Source: Sphingomonas sp. (lineage in GTDB: Bacteria; Pseudomonadota; Alphaproteobacteria; Sphingomonadales; Sphingomonadaceae). Taken from it: 51,034 nt of DNA. Of the stretch, positions 33,344 to 43,480 are shown in pieces; position 1 is the first letter of the stretch, and each line of letters opens with the position of its first letter. The translations under genes were made by a program, and so were the position numbers. The notes under the pieces were generated by a model. The model was not told the origin of the DNA. It worked only from the letters and a program-made list of their open reading frames with translations, and searched no databases. The stretch spans positions 1 through 51,034 of the forward strand of contig NZ_JAPKNM010000072.1 of assembly GCF_026460985.1 (NCBI RefSeq), written 5' to 3'.

Positions 33344-34767
33344 GCGACCGCGCGATCCGCAGCGTCGCGATCCTGGGCGGCGGGATCACCGGGCTGTCCG
33401 CCGCGCTCGCCTTCGCGCGGGCGCTTCCCCAGCTCGCGGTCACGCTCGTCGAGACTCCGCCCGATCCCGCCGCGCTTGCCGACCACCTGCCGGGCAGCAC
33501 GACCGCGATCCACCGCTTCCACGCGAGCATCGGCATCGAGGAGCAGGCTTTGGTCCGCGCGGGCGTCGCGGTGCCGCGGCTCGGGCTGCGCTTCGACGAT
33601 TGGCCCGCGGGCGGCGAGAGTTGGTACCATGTCCATGGCGACCATGGCCCGCCCGGCGGCGCGATCGCCTTCCACCAGCTCTGGGCGCGCGCCCGGCGCG
33701 AGAGGCGCGCCGAGGCCTGGCATCTCTATGCCGCCGCGGGCGTCCTCGCCGGGGCGGGGAGGTTCGTGCATCCGCAGGGCAAGCCCGGCACGCCGCTCGC
33801 GACCTTCGACTATGCGCTGCGCCTCGATCCCGAGCGCTATCGCCAGATGCTGGCGGCGCTGGTCGATCGGCTGCGCGTGACGCGGCTGCCGGGCGCGTTC
33901 GGCGGGATCGAGCGGCGCGAGGACGGCAACGTGTCCGTGTTGCTGCTCGCCGACGGGAATCGGATCGAAGCCGATCTCTATCTCGACGCTTCGGGGGCCT
34001 CGGCGCCGCTCGCCCAGGCGATGGGGGGAGGCTTCGAGGATTGGAGCGACTGCCTGCCCTGCGATCGGGTCGCGCTCGCCGAGGCGCCTTCCGGCGCGCT
34101 CGGCCCGAACGATCGCGTCGCGGGGACGGCGCGGGGCTGGCACTTCGCGTCCGCGCTGCCGGGAAGGACGATTCTCGGCGAGATCTGGTCGGCCGGCCGA
34201 GGCGGCTCCGACGAGGGTGCGGTCGTTATCCGCCCTGGTCGCCGCGCCGATCCCTGGGTGCGCAACACGCTCGCGCTGGGCGACGCCGCGGTCGCGCTGG
34301 ACCCGCTGCACTGGCCCAATCTCCATCTCGCGCACAGCGGCATCGCCCGCGCGCTCGAACTGCTGCCGGGGCGCGACTGCCACCCGGTAGAGATCGCCGA
34401 ATATAACCGCCGATCGCGCGAGGAGGCCGAGCGTATGCGCGACTTCCAGGCGCTCCACTATCTCCACAAGGGCGGGGATGCGGCGTCGCTCCGCGTGCCT
34501 GCCAGCCTCGCGCATACGCTCCAGCAGTTCGAGAGCCGCGGCCGGCTGCCCGCTTATGACGAGGACAGCCTGCCGAAGGAGATCTGGCTCTCGGCGCTGC
34601 TCGGCCTCGGCGTGCTCCCGCGCGCCATCGAGCCGCTTGCCGCGGGCGTGCCTGCGGACGTCGCCGCTGCGCGCATGGCCGAGATGCGCGCCGGCCTTGC
34701 GCAGTTGCCGGCGCGGGTGCCTTCCTATGCCGACTATCTGGCGCGGTGCGGAGTGCCGAGGGACTAG
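33340..34767 (+). CDS. divergent halogenase-like flavoprotein lacking both catalytic residues
   Basis: Second halogenase-family protein, 475 residues, overlapping the first by four bases (ATGA). The fold is recognisable: SVAILGGGITGLSAALAFAR, LPGSTTAIHRFHASIGI, the late GDAAVALDPLHWPNLHLAHS block and a C-terminus parallel to the first protein. The GTAGW signature is replaced by GITGL. Position 80 is Arg (VPRLGLRF) where the first protein has Lys78 (TYKLGIEF), and 324 is His (LDPLHWPN) where it has Glu343 (LEPLESTS). Halogenase activity is thus unlikely; it may be a partner subunit, a flavin reductase-like helper or an oxidase. An inverted repeat follows the stop. Confidence 0.82.
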   Translation: MSDRAIRSVAILGGGITGLSAALAFARALPQLAVTLVETPPDPAALADHLPGSTTAIHRFHASIGIEEQALVRAGVAVPRLGLRFDDWPAGGESWYHVHGDHGPPGGAIAFHQLWARARRERRAEAWHLYAAAGVLAGAGRFVHPQGKPGTPLATFDYALRLDPERYRQMLAALVDRLRVTRLPGAFGGIERREDGNVSVLLLADGNRIEADLYLDASGASAPLAQAMGGGFEDWSDCLPCDRVALAEAPSGALGPNDRVAGTARGWHFASALPGRTILGEIWSAGRGGSDEGAVVIRPGRRADPWVRNTLALGDAAVALDPLHWPNLHLAHSGIARALELLPGRDCHPVEIAEYNRRSREEAERMRDFQALHYLHKGGDAASLRVPASLAHTLQQFESRGRLPAYDEDSLPKEIWLSALLGLGVLPRAIEPLAAGVPADVAAARMAEMRAGLAQLPARVPSYADYLARCGVPRD

Positions 34768-34779
34768 CGCAGATTCTCT

Positions 34780-34862
34780 CCCGTTCGTGCTGAGCTTGTC
34801 GAAGCACCGTTCTTCTTTCGCCCGAAGTAAGACGGCCCTTCGACAAGCTCAGGGCGAACGGG
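34780..34862. repeat. inverted intergenic repeat, family D
   Basis: Arms CCCGTTCGTGCTGAGCTTGT.. (from 34780) and ..CTTCGACAAGCTCAGGGCGA (to about 34862) are inverted copies of roughly 30 bases around a 22-base centre. The GCTTGTCGAAG core is a familiar short dispersed element of sphingomonad and related genomes. It lies between two convergent genes and may stop transcription both ways. Confidence 0.85.
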
Positions 34863-34868
34863 AGGAGG

Positions 34869-36314
34869 CTAGGGCTGGCCTGCCGCCGCCTCGGGACCCT
34901 GCGGCGTCGCGTGGAGCAGCGAATCGCCGCCCAGCGTGCGGTATAGCGTCACCAGGTTGCTCGCCTGCACCAGCCGGGTGGCCACCAATGTGCGCCGCGC
35001 CGAATAGAGCGAGCGCTGCGCGTCGAGGCTCGACAGGAAGGTGTCGATCCCGCCGCGATAGCGCGCCTCGGTGAGGCGGAAAGTGTCGGCCGCGGCGTTC
35101 GCCTGCGCCTCGGTCGCGCGGAGCTGCTCGGTGATCGTCCCGCGCCGCGCCAGCGCATCGGCGACTTCGCGGAAGGCCGACTGGATCGCGCGCTCGTATG
35201 TCGCGACCGCCGCGTCGCGCTGTGCCTCGCTCAGCCGCACGTTCGCGCGGCCGGCGCCCGCGTTGAAGATCGAATAGTCGCCGCTGGCGCCCGCGGACCA
35301 GTTGAACCCGTCGCCGCTGAACAGCCCGGTCAGCGCGTTGCTCGCGAGCCCGAGCAGGCCGGTGAGCGAGATGCGCGGGAACAGGGCCGCCCGTGCCGCG
35401 CCGATCTCGGCATTGGCGGCGCGCAGCTGATATTCGGCCTGCACCACGTCGGGGCGGCGGAGCAGCACGCTCGAATCGAGCCCGGCGGGCAATTCGGCGA
35501 TCGTCGGCGCGGCCTCGTCGAGCGAGGCGGGGAGCAGCGCCGGATCGATTGGCGCGCCGACGAGCAACTGGAGTGCGTTGACGTCCTGCGCCAGTGCGGT
35601 GCGCTGCTGGGCAAGGTCGGCGCGCGCGCCCTCGAGCACCTGCTCGGCCTGGCGCAGGTCGGTGCGCGGCGCGATCCCGCCCTCCAGCCGCGCGCGCGTC
35701 AGGCGGACGCTGTTCTCGGCATTGGCGGCAGTGTCCTGGGCGATCTTGAGCAGGCTCGCATCGGCCGCATAGGTCAGCCAGGCATCGGCGATGTCGCCGA
35801 CGAGCGTCAGCCAGGTCGCGCGCGCCCCGGCCTCGGTCGCGAAATAGCGGTTCTGCTCGGCATGGGTGAGCGAGGCGACGCGGCCGAACAGGTCGAGCTC
35901 GAAGCCGGTGATCCCGGCATCGGCGGTGAAGCGCGTGCGTGCGTCCGACGAGGTCGTGGTCGATCCGCTGCTGCTGCTTTGCCCGCCTGACACCGTGGCG
36001 CCCGCGCCGGCCGCGACCTCGGGCAGCCGATCGGCACGCTGGATGCGATATTGCTCGCGCGCCGCGCGGATGTTCGCGGCGGCGAGGCGCAGGTCGCGAT
36101 TCTCGGCGAGCGCCTGCGCGATCAGCTTCTGGAGCCGCGCGTCGCGGAAGATGTCGCGATACGTGACCGCGGGCAGCGCCGCCTCGCTGTTCGCGAGATA
36201 GGCGTCGCCGACCGGCCAGGACGGCGGCACCAGCGCCGCCGGCTGGACGTATTTCGGCCCCATTGAGCAGCCGGCGAGCATCGTCGCGGCAAGGAACGAT
36301 GCGGCGCGCTTCAT
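34869..36314 (-). CDS. RND efflux outer-membrane channel (NodT/OprM family)
   Basis: Outer-membrane lipoprotein of 481 residues forming the exit duct of a tripartite efflux pump. The signal peptide ends in the lipobox MLAGCSMGPKY. It is followed by the two repeated OEP domains, with YRIQRADRLPEVAAGAG, FELDLFGRVASL, RLEGGIAPRTDLRQAE, LLRRPDVVQAEYQL and the later RYRGGIDTFLSSLDAQRSLY. The ATG at 36314 overlaps the stop of the RND pump gene as ATGA. The frame is open much further upstream, but that part only shadows the pump gene. Confidence 0.95.
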   Translation of the reverse strand: MKRAASFLAATMLAGCSMGPKYVQPAALVPPSWPVGDAYLANSEAALPAVTYRDIFRDARLQKLIAQALAENRDLRLAAANIRAAREQYRIQRADRLPEVAAGAGATVSGGQSSSSGSTTTSSDARTRFTADAGITGFELDLFGRVASLTHAEQNRYFATEAGARATWLTLVGDIADAWLTYAADASLLKIAQDTAANAENSVRLTRARLEGGIAPRTDLRQAEQVLEGARADLAQQRTALAQDVNALQLLVGAPIDPALLPASLDEAAPTIAELPAGLDSSVLLRRPDVVQAEYQLRAANAEIGAARAALFPRISLTGLLGLASNALTGLFSGDGFNWSAGASGDYSIFNAGAGRANVRLSEAQRDAAVATYERAIQSAFREVADALARRGTITEQLRATEAQANAAADTFRLTEARYRGGIDTFLSSLDAQRSLYSARRTLVATRLVQASNLVTLYRTLGGDSLLHATPQGPEAAAGQP

Positions 36315-39300
36315 GCCGTGGCCTCCGGCGGCTGGCGGCGTGCGCGCAGCGCCTTCAGCCCGTCGCGCACCCCGCGGCGGACCAGCACGAAGAACAAGGG
36401 GATGTAGAAGATCGCCAGGATCGTCGCGGTCAGCATGCCGCCGATCACCGCGGTGCCGATCGCGATGCGGCTGTTCGCGCCCGCGCCGGTCGAGATCGCG
36501 AGCGGCAGCACGCCGAAGATGAAGGCGAGGCTGGTCATCAGGATCGGCCGCAGGCGGATGCGCGCCGCCTCGATCGCCGCGTCGATCACGCGCTTGCCTT
36601 CCTTCTCGGCACGCTCGGCGAATTCGATCATCAGGATCGCGTTCTTGGCGGCGAGACCCATGGTGGTGAGCAGTCCGATCTGGAGATAGACGTCGTTCTC
36701 CAGTCCTCGCAGCGTCACCGCGAACACCGCGCCGACGAGGCCCAGCGGGATCACCAGCAGCACCGCCACCGGGACCGACCAGCTCTCGTACAGCGCCGCG
36801 AGGCACAGGAACACGACGAGCAGCGACACCGCGTAGAGATACGGCGCCTGCCCCGAGGACAGCCGCTCCTGGAAGGAGAGGCCGGACCAGGCCACGCTGG
36901 TGCCCGGGATCTGCGCCGCGAGCGCCTCCATCTTGCGCATCGCCTCGCCCGAGCTGGTGCCCGCCGCCGCCTGGCCCTGGAACTCGAACGAAGGAATGCC
37001 CTGGAAGCGCGACATCGTCGTCGGCGCGGTCGCCCAGCTCGTCTGCGCGAAGGAGGAGAAGGGCGCCATCTGGCCGTTGCCGGAGCGTACGAACCATTCC
37101 TCGATATTATCGGGCCGGGCGCGGAACTGCGCGTCGCCCTGGACATAGACGCGCTTCACGCGGCCGCGATCGATGAAGTCGTTGACGTAGCGACCGCCCC
37201 AGGCGGTCGACAGCGTGGAATTGACGTCGCTCTGAGCGAGGCCGAGCGCGGCGAGCTTCTGCTGGTCGATATCGACTCGGAGCGTGGCGACATCGGGCAG
37301 GTCGGACAGGCGCACCTGGGCGAGCTCGGGATCGCTGTTGGCGGCCGCGAGCAATTTGTCGCGCGCGGCGAGGAACTGCTCGCGCGACATGCCGCTGGCA
37401 TTCTGCAGCTGCATGGTGAATCCGCTCGACTGGCCGAGCCCGCGGATCGCTGGGGGCACCAGAGCGAAGACCTGCGCGTCGCGGAAGTTGCGGAACGCCG
37501 ACGATGCGCGCTGGACGATCGCGTCGGCGGAATTCTCCTTGCCCGGGCGCTCGGACCAGTTGGCGAGATTGATGAAGCCCTGGCCGGTATTCTGCCCGCT
37601 CGCGGCGGCGCCCCCGCCGCCGGTGACGGTGAACATCGTCGCGGTGTTCTTGCCTTCCTGCTCCATGAAATAGCGTTCGATCGCCTTCTGCACTTCCTGC
37701 GTGCGGCTCTGGGTCGCGCCCGCGGGAAGGCGGAACTGCACCGATGCCGCACCCTGGTCCTCGGTCGGCAGGAAGCCGGTGGGCAGCCGCGTGAACATCA
37801 GCACCAGCAACAGGCACACGGCGGCATAGATCAGCAGGAACAGCCACTTGCGATTCACTACCGTGGTGACCCCGCCGATGTAGCGCTGGACGCCGGCATC
37901 GAAGCCGCGGTTGAAGCCGTCGCGCGCGCGGCCGAAGAAGCGGCCGATCGCGGGGAAGCGCCGCTCGACCCAGCCGTGATGCTCCTCGCTCTTCTTCTTG
38001 AGCAGGGTGGCGGTGAGCGCGGGCGTCAGGATCAGCGCGACCAACACCGACAGCACCATCGCCGAGACGATCGTCACCGAGAATTGCCGGTAGATCACGC
38101 CGGTCGATCCGCCGAAGAATGCCATCGGCAGGAACACCGCCGAGAGCACGAGCGCAATGCCGACCAGCGCCATCTGGATCTGGTCCATCGACTTGATCGT
38201 CGCCTCGCGCGGGGAGAGCTCGGGGTCCTCCTCCATCAGGCGCTCGACATTCTCGACCACGACGATCGCGTCGTCGACGAGCATGCCGATCGCGAGCACC
38301 AGCCCGAACAGAGTCATCGTGTTGATCGAGAAGCCGAGCGCGTAGAAGACCGCGAAGGTCCCCAGCAGCACCACCGGCACCGCGATGAACGGGATCAGGG
38401 TCGCGCGCACGCTCTGCAGGAAGATGAACATGACGATCACGACGAGGATGATCGCCTCGACCAGCGTCTTCACCACTTCCTCGATCGAGAGCTTGATGAA
38501 CGCCGTCGTGTCGTTGGCATAGGCGTATTTGAAGCCGGCCGGGAAGCCGCGCGAGATCCGCTCGACTTCCGCCTTGACCAGTTCGGCGGTCTCGAGCGCG
38601 TCGGCGCCGGGGGAGAGGCTGACCGCGATGCCGGCGCCCGGATGGCCGTTGACCCGGCTGACCGCATTGTAGCTTTCGGCGCCCAATTCGACTCGCGCGA
38701 CGTCCTTGAGCAGCACCTTGGCGCCGCTGGTCTCGGTCTTGACGATGATCTGCTCGAACTGCGCGGGGGTCTGGAGGCGCGACTGGGCGGTGACGGTCGC
38801 GTTGAGCATCTGCGTGCTCGGCTGCGGCTGGCCGCCGATCTCGCCCGCGGCGACCTCGGTATTCTGGTTGGTGATCGCGGTGATCACGTCGCTCGGCATC
38901 AGCGAATAGCTCGCCAGCCGATCGGGGTTCAGCCAGATCCGCATCGCATAGGGCGCGCCGAACACGTTGGTGTCCCCCACGCCCGGGGTGCGCGCCAGCG
39001 TGTCCTGCATGTTCGACGCCATCCAGTCCGAGACGTCCTGGTTGGTGCGCTTGTCGGTCTCGTCATAGACGCCGACGATCAGCAGGAAATCGGGGTTGGA
39101 CTTGGTGACGCGCAGTCCCTGCTGCTGCACCTGCTGCGGCAGGCGGGACAGCGCCTGCTGGACCTGGTTCTGCACCTGGACCTGCGCGATGTCCGGATCG
39201 GTTCCCTTCTCGAAGGTCGCCGAGATCGTCACCTGCCCGCGCGAGGTCGAGGAGGAGTTGAAGTAGATCAGCCCGTCGATTCCGCTCAGTTGCTGCTCGA

Positions 39301-39493
39301 TGATCTGCGTCACCGAATTCTGCACTGTTTCCGCCGAGGCGCCGGGATAAGTGGCGCGGACGTTGACCTGCGGCGGCGCGACGTCGGGATATTGCGCGAT
39401 CGGCAGCGACATGATCGCGCCGACGCCCATCAGCATGACGATGATCGCGATCACCCAGGCGAAGATCGGGCGATCGATGAAGACGCGGGACAT
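36311..39493 (-). CDS. RND multidrug efflux permease (HAE1, AcrB/MexB type)
   Basis: Inner-membrane proton-driven pump of 1060 residues, the family's usual length, with 12 transmembrane segments and two large periplasmic loops. It begins MSRVFIDRPIFAWVIAIIVM; further motifs are AQYPDVAPPQVNV, GMLVDDAIVVVENVER near residue 405 with the Asp pair of the proton relay, and PTGFLPTEDQGA opening the second half. It exports hydrophobic drugs or dyes through the adaptor and channel of the same operon. Nothing in it suggests a link with the pectin genes. It starts 6 bases after the adaptor gene. Confidence 0.96.
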   Translation of the reverse strand: MSRVFIDRPIFAWVIAIIVMLMGVGAIMSLPIAQYPDVAPPQVNVRATYPGASAETVQNSVTQIIEQQLSGIDGLIYFNSSSTSRGQVTISATFEKGTDPDIAQVQVQNQVQQALSRLPQQVQQQGLRVTKSNPDFLLIVGVYDETDKRTNQDVSDWMASNMQDTLARTPGVGDTNVFGAPYAMRIWLNPDRLASYSLMPSDVITAITNQNTEVAAGEIGGQPQPSTQMLNATVTAQSRLQTPAQFEQIIVKTETSGAKVLLKDVARVELGAESYNAVSRVNGHPGAGIAVSLSPGADALETAELVKAEVERISRGFPAGFKYAYANDTTAFIKLSIEEVVKTLVEAIILVVIVMFIFLQSVRATLIPFIAVPVVLLGTFAVFYALGFSINTMTLFGLVLAIGMLVDDAIVVVENVERLMEEDPELSPREATIKSMDQIQMALVGIALVLSAVFLPMAFFGGSTGVIYRQFSVTIVSAMVLSVLVALILTPALTATLLKKKSEEHHGWVERRFPAIGRFFGRARDGFNRGFDAGVQRYIGGVTTVVNRKWLFLLIYAAVCLLLVLMFTRLPTGFLPTEDQGAASVQFRLPAGATQSRTQEVQKAIERYFMEQEGKNTATMFTVTGGGGAAASGQNTGQGFINLANWSERPGKENSADAIVQRASSAFRNFRDAQVFALVPPAIRGLGQSSGFTMQLQNASGMSREQFLAARDKLLAAANSDPELAQVRLSDLPDVATLRVDIDQQKLAALGLAQSDVNSTLSTAWGGRYVNDFIDRGRVKRVYVQGDAQFRARPDNIEEWFVRSGNGQMAPFSSFAQTSWATAPTTMSRFQGIPSFEFQGQAAAGTSSGEAMRKMEALAAQIPGTSVAWSGLSFQERLSSGQAPYLYAVSLLVVFLCLAALYESWSVPVAVLLVIPLGLVGAVFAVTLRGLENDVYLQIGLLTTMGLAAKNAILMIEFAERAEKEGKRVIDAAIEAARIRLRPILMTSLAFIFGVLPLAISTGAGANSRIAIGTAVIGGMLTATILAIFYIPLFFVLVRRGVRDGLKALRARRQPPEATA

Positions 39494-39499
39494 GCCGGC

Positions 39500-40705
39500 T
39501 CAGCCGCCCTTCTTCGCCGCGCCGCTTTGGCCGGCCTTGGTCGCCTCGATGCGCTGCGGCGTGGTGTAGGGGACCGGACGGACCTCGGCGTCGGGGCGGA
39601 GATTGGCGGTGCCCTGCACGATCACCTTGTCGCCGGCGGCGAGGCCCTGGGTCACCACCCAGTCCGCGCCGAGCGTGCGTGCCGCGACGACGGTGCGCGC
39701 CACCGCCCGGTTGCCCGGGCCGACGACATAGACCGTGGCGTTGCCGCGCGGATCGCGCGACAGCCCGGCCTGCGGCACCAGGAACGCCTGGGTGTCGATC
39801 GCCTGCGCGAACGAGGCGCGGACGAACATGCCCGGCAGCAATATACCCTGCGGATTGGGGAAGCGCGCGCGCAGCGTGACCGTCCCGGTATTCTCGTTGA
39901 CCATCACTTCGGCGAACTCGACCGTGCCGGTCTGGCTGTATTCGCTGCCGTCCTCGAGCTTGAGCCGGACGACGGCGCTCGTGGGGACGAGCCCGCCCTT
40001 GGCCAGCGCCTTGCGCAGCGCGAGCATGTCGGCGCTCGATTGCTGGATGTCGACGAAGATCGGATCGAGCCGCTGGATCACCGCCAGCGGATCGGCCTGG
40101 CTCGCGGTGACCAAAGCGCCCTCGGTGACCAGGGAGCGGCCGATCCGTCCGGTGATCGGGGCCGGGACGCGGGTGAAGCGCAGGTTGATCTGCGCGGTGC
40201 GCAGCTGCGCGCTGTTTTGCGCGACCGCCGCCGTCGCCTGGCGCGCCTGCGCCGCGGCGTCGGTATAGTCCTGCTGGCTCACCGCCTCCATCTTGGCGAG
40301 CGGGCGATAGCGATCGGCGCGGACGCGCGCGGCCTCGGCATTGGCGCGCGCGCTCTGCAGGTTGGCCTGCGCCTCGGACGCCTGCGCCTGGTAGAGGCTC
40401 GGATCGATCTGGTAGAGCGTCTGGCCCGCGCGGACGATCGAGCCTTCGGTGAACATCCGGCGCTGGACGATGCCGGCGACCTGCGGCCGCACCTCGGAGG
40501 TCTGGAACGCCGTCACCCGGCCCGAGAGCTCGGTGACCATCGGAACGTTGCTCGGCTGCACCACGACATAGCCGACCTGCGCGGGGCCGGCGGCGCCCTT
40601 CTTCTGGGCACTGCCGCCGCTGCCGCTGCAGGAAGTGACGAGGAGGGCCGCGGCAACAAGCGCCGCGCAGGATCCACCGGGAAGGTTCGAAAGGTTCAGA
40701 TTCAA
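39500..40705 (-). CDS. RND efflux periplasmic adaptor (membrane fusion protein)
   Basis: Periplasmic lipoprotein adaptor of 401 residues (AcrA/MexA type) that bridges pump and channel. Signal peptide ends in the lipobox LLVTSCSGSG. Then come the barrel-sandwich half motif VRPQVAGIVQRRMFTEGSIV, the coiled coil (about 100-175, many Ala and Gln), APITGRIGRSLVTEGALVTA for the second half motif, and the beta-barrel with LRARFPNPQGILLPGMFVRA. The only in-frame start before the signal peptide is TTG at 40705. First gene of the three-gene operon. No local regulator gene is present, which is unusual for this kind of operon. Confidence 0.94.
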   Translation of the reverse strand: MNLNLSNLPGGSCAALVAAALLVTSCSGSGGSAQKKGAAGPAQVGYVVVQPSNVPMVTELSGRVTAFQTSEVRPQVAGIVQRRMFTEGSIVRAGQTLYQIDPSLYQAQASEAQANLQSARANAEAARVRADRYRPLAKMEAVSQQDYTDAAAQARQATAAVAQNSAQLRTAQINLRFTRVPAPITGRIGRSLVTEGALVTASQADPLAVIQRLDPIFVDIQQSSADMLALRKALAKGGLVPTSAVVRLKLEDGSEYSQTGTVEFAEVMVNENTGTVTLRARFPNPQGILLPGMFVRASFAQAIDTQAFLVPQAGLSRDPRGNATVYVVGPGNRAVARTVVAARTLGADWVVTQGLAAGDKVIVQGTANLRPDAEVRPVPYTTPQRIEATKAGQSGAAKKGG

Positions 40706-40941
40706 TTCGCAGACCCGCTCATAGCGCCCTCGGGCAGGCGCAGTTCAGTTCCGTAGCTTGCCCATATGACAGACGGCCGCGCGGCTTCTAGCGAAGAAAT
40801 GTATCAGAGTGTGTCAGCGATAGTCCCGATATGCGAAAGGCCGCTCCCCTAGGGGAACGGATACTCCGCGTGGGGGGAGGATCGGGTCCGCCGGAATAAG
40901 GGTTTTCGTTTTCTCGCCATCGCCCTAGAAACCCGCGCGAA
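40706..40941. promoter_or_regulatory. divergent control region, RND operon / hisS
   Basis: Non-coding interval of 236 bases. It contains a perfect 12-base palindrome TCCCCTAGGGGA at 40845-40856 and an AT-richer stretch (AAATGTATCAGAGTGTGTCA near 40798-40817) with TATC/GATA half sites that could include the efflux promoter and a TetR- or MarR-type operator. No small gene is apparent. Confidence 0.4.
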
Positions 40942-42192
40942 ATGGCACGTATCGAAACCCCCAAGCGCATCCGGGGCACCCAGGACATCTTCGGCGACGA
41001 GCAGCGGCGCTTCGCGCATGTGCTCGACACGTTCGAGCGCGTCCGCCGGCTCTATTGCTTCCAGCGGCTCGAGATCCCGATCTTCGAGGCGACCAATGTG
41101 TTCGCCCGCTCGATGGGCGAGACCTCGGACGTCGTCTCGAAGGAGATGTACACTTTCGAGGACCGCGGCGGCGATTCGATCACCCTGCGCCCCGAATTCA
41201 CCGCCGGCATCGCCCGCGCCTACATCACCGAGGGCTGGCAGCAATATGCGCCGCTCAAGCTCGCCACCGCGGGCCCGGTGTTCCGCTACGAGCGCCCCCA
41301 GAAGGGCCGCTTCCGCCAGTTCCACCAGATCGACGCCGAGATCATCGGCGCGGCCGAGCCAGCGGCGGACGTCGAACTGCTCGTCCTCGCCGATCAGTTG
41401 CTCCACGAGCTCGGCATCGCCGAGGGGGTGACGCTCCAGCTCAACACCTTGGGCGACGCCGCGACGCGCGATGCGTGGCGCACGGCTTTGGTCGCGCATT
41501 TCGAGGCGCATCGCGACGCGCTGTCCGAGGACAGCCAGGTCCGGCTCGACAAGAACCCGATGCGCATCCTCGATTCGAAGGATCCGCGCGACCGCCCGAT
41601 CGCTGACAGCGCGCCCGATATCGACGCGTACCTGACCGAGGAGGCGGCCGCCTTTTTCAAGGCGGTGACCGACGGCCTCGACGCGGCCGGGGTGAAGTGG
41701 ACCCGAAACAGCCGCCTCGTCCGCGGGCTCGATTATTATCGCCACACCGCGTTCGAGTTCGTTACCGATCGCCTCGGCGCGCAGGGCACCGTCCTCGCGG
41801 GCGGGCGCTATGACGGGCTGATCGGCTCGCTCGGCGGGCCCGAGACGCCGGGCGTGGGCTGGGCGGCGGGCGTCGAGCGGCTGGCGATGCTGATCGGGGA
41901 GCCGGCGGTCGAGCGGCTCGACGTCATCATCGCCGTCGAGGACGATCGCGCTATTGGCGATGCTATCCGTACGCTCAAGGCATTTCGGATGGCGCAGCTT
42001 TCTGCCGACATGATCGCAACCGGCTCGCCGCGGAAGCGGTACGACAAGGCCGCCAAGGTTTCCGCCAAAGTGCTCGTGTCGTTCAATTGGAAGGACGACA
42101 AAGTCGTGGCGAACACGCGCTCGGCATCGCCTTCGGAAGTGCACCGGCAAGTAGAGCAAGTCCTGCAGCAGCTCGGAGGAGCTGGGGCATGA
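40942..42192 (+). CDS. hisS: histidyl-tRNA synthetase
   Basis: Class II aminoacyl-tRNA synthetase of 416 residues that charges tRNA-His. Motif 1 region [20 protein letters not shown], motif 2 [19 protein letters not shown], the histidine-specific [14 protein letters not shown] and the motif 3 region [11 protein letters not shown] are all present, followed by the anticodon-binding domain (about 320-410). It starts with [16 protein letters not shown]. An inverted repeat separates it from prfA, and both are translation genes on the same strand, so they may be cotranscribed with prmC. Confidence 0.98.
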   Translation: MARIETPKRIRGTQDIFGDEQRRFAHVLDTFERVRRLYCFQRLEIPIFEATNVFARSMGETSDVVSKEMYTFEDRGGDSITLRPEFTAGIARAYITEGWQQYAPLKLATAGPVFRYERPQKGRFRQFHQIDAEIIGAAEPAADVELLVLADQLLHELGIAEGVTLQLNTLGDAATRDAWRTALVAHFEAHRDALSEDSQVRLDKNPMRILDSKDPRDRPIADSAPDIDAYLTEEAAAFFKAVTDGLDAAGVKWTRNSRLVRGLDYYRHTAFEFVTDRLGAQGTVLAGGRYDGLIGSLGGPETPGVGWAAGVERLAMLIGEPAVERLDVIIAVEDDRAIGDAIRTLKAFRMAQLSADMIATGSPRKRYDKAAKVSAKVLVSFNWKDDKVVANTRSASPSEVHRQVEQVLQQLGGAGA

Positions 42193-42198
42193 TCCACT

Positions 42199-42288
42199 CC
42201 GTCATCCCGGCGAAAGCCGGGACCTCGTGCAGCATGCTGCTCGCGGGCAGCGCGTCTCCTGAGGCCCCGGCTTCCGCCGGGGTGACGG
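42199..42288. repeat. inverted intergenic repeat, family B, copy 2
   Basis: Arms CCGTCATCCCGGCGAAAGCC.. (42199-42226) and ..GGCTTCCGCCGGGGTGACGG (42261-42288) are inverted copies, matching at 25 of 28 positions, with 34 bases between. Same family as 16,951-17,031. It ends 10 bases before the prfA start, so prfA must be translated from sequence at the edge of the repeat. Confidence 0.9.
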
Positions 42289-42298
42289 GTTCCCCGTC

Positions 42299-43372
<1,074 letters not shown>

Positions 43373-43374
43373 CG

Positions 43375-43480
43375 AAGCCCCTCCCCTTCAGGGGAGGGGT
43401 TGGGGGTGGGGGATGTCTCATCGAGACTGTCGCCCGCGGACAGGCCCCACCCCAACCCCTCCCCTGAAGGGGAGGGGCTT
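43375..43480. repeat. inverted intergenic repeat, family A, copy 2
   Basis: Arms AAGCCCCTCCCCTTCAGGGG.. (43375-43411) and ..CCCCTGAAGGGGAGGGGCTT (43445-43480) are inverted copies around 33 bases and nearly match copy 1 at 14,682-14,786. The first base after the repeat is the A of the prmC start codon, so the GGGGAGGGGCTT end of the repeat is the prmC ribosome-binding site. Confidence 0.93.

Noticed and set aside
31844..34767. A complete secondary-metabolite gene cluster around the halogenases
   Set aside because: No NRPS, PKS, prenyltransferase or tryptophan-modifying genes adjoin; neighbours are galactose catabolism and an efflux operon on the other strand.
34869..37097. 742-residue frame that would fuse extra sequence to the outer-membrane channel
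   Set aside because: The first 261 residues are an out-of-frame reading of the RND pump gene; the real protein starts at the lipoprotein signal at 36314.
36263..40756. 1,497-codon open frame on the plus strand across the efflux operon
   Set aside because: It is a shadow of three well-supported RND genes on the other strand; the translation is His/Arg/Asp-rich without domains, as expected from an antisense frame of GC-rich codons.
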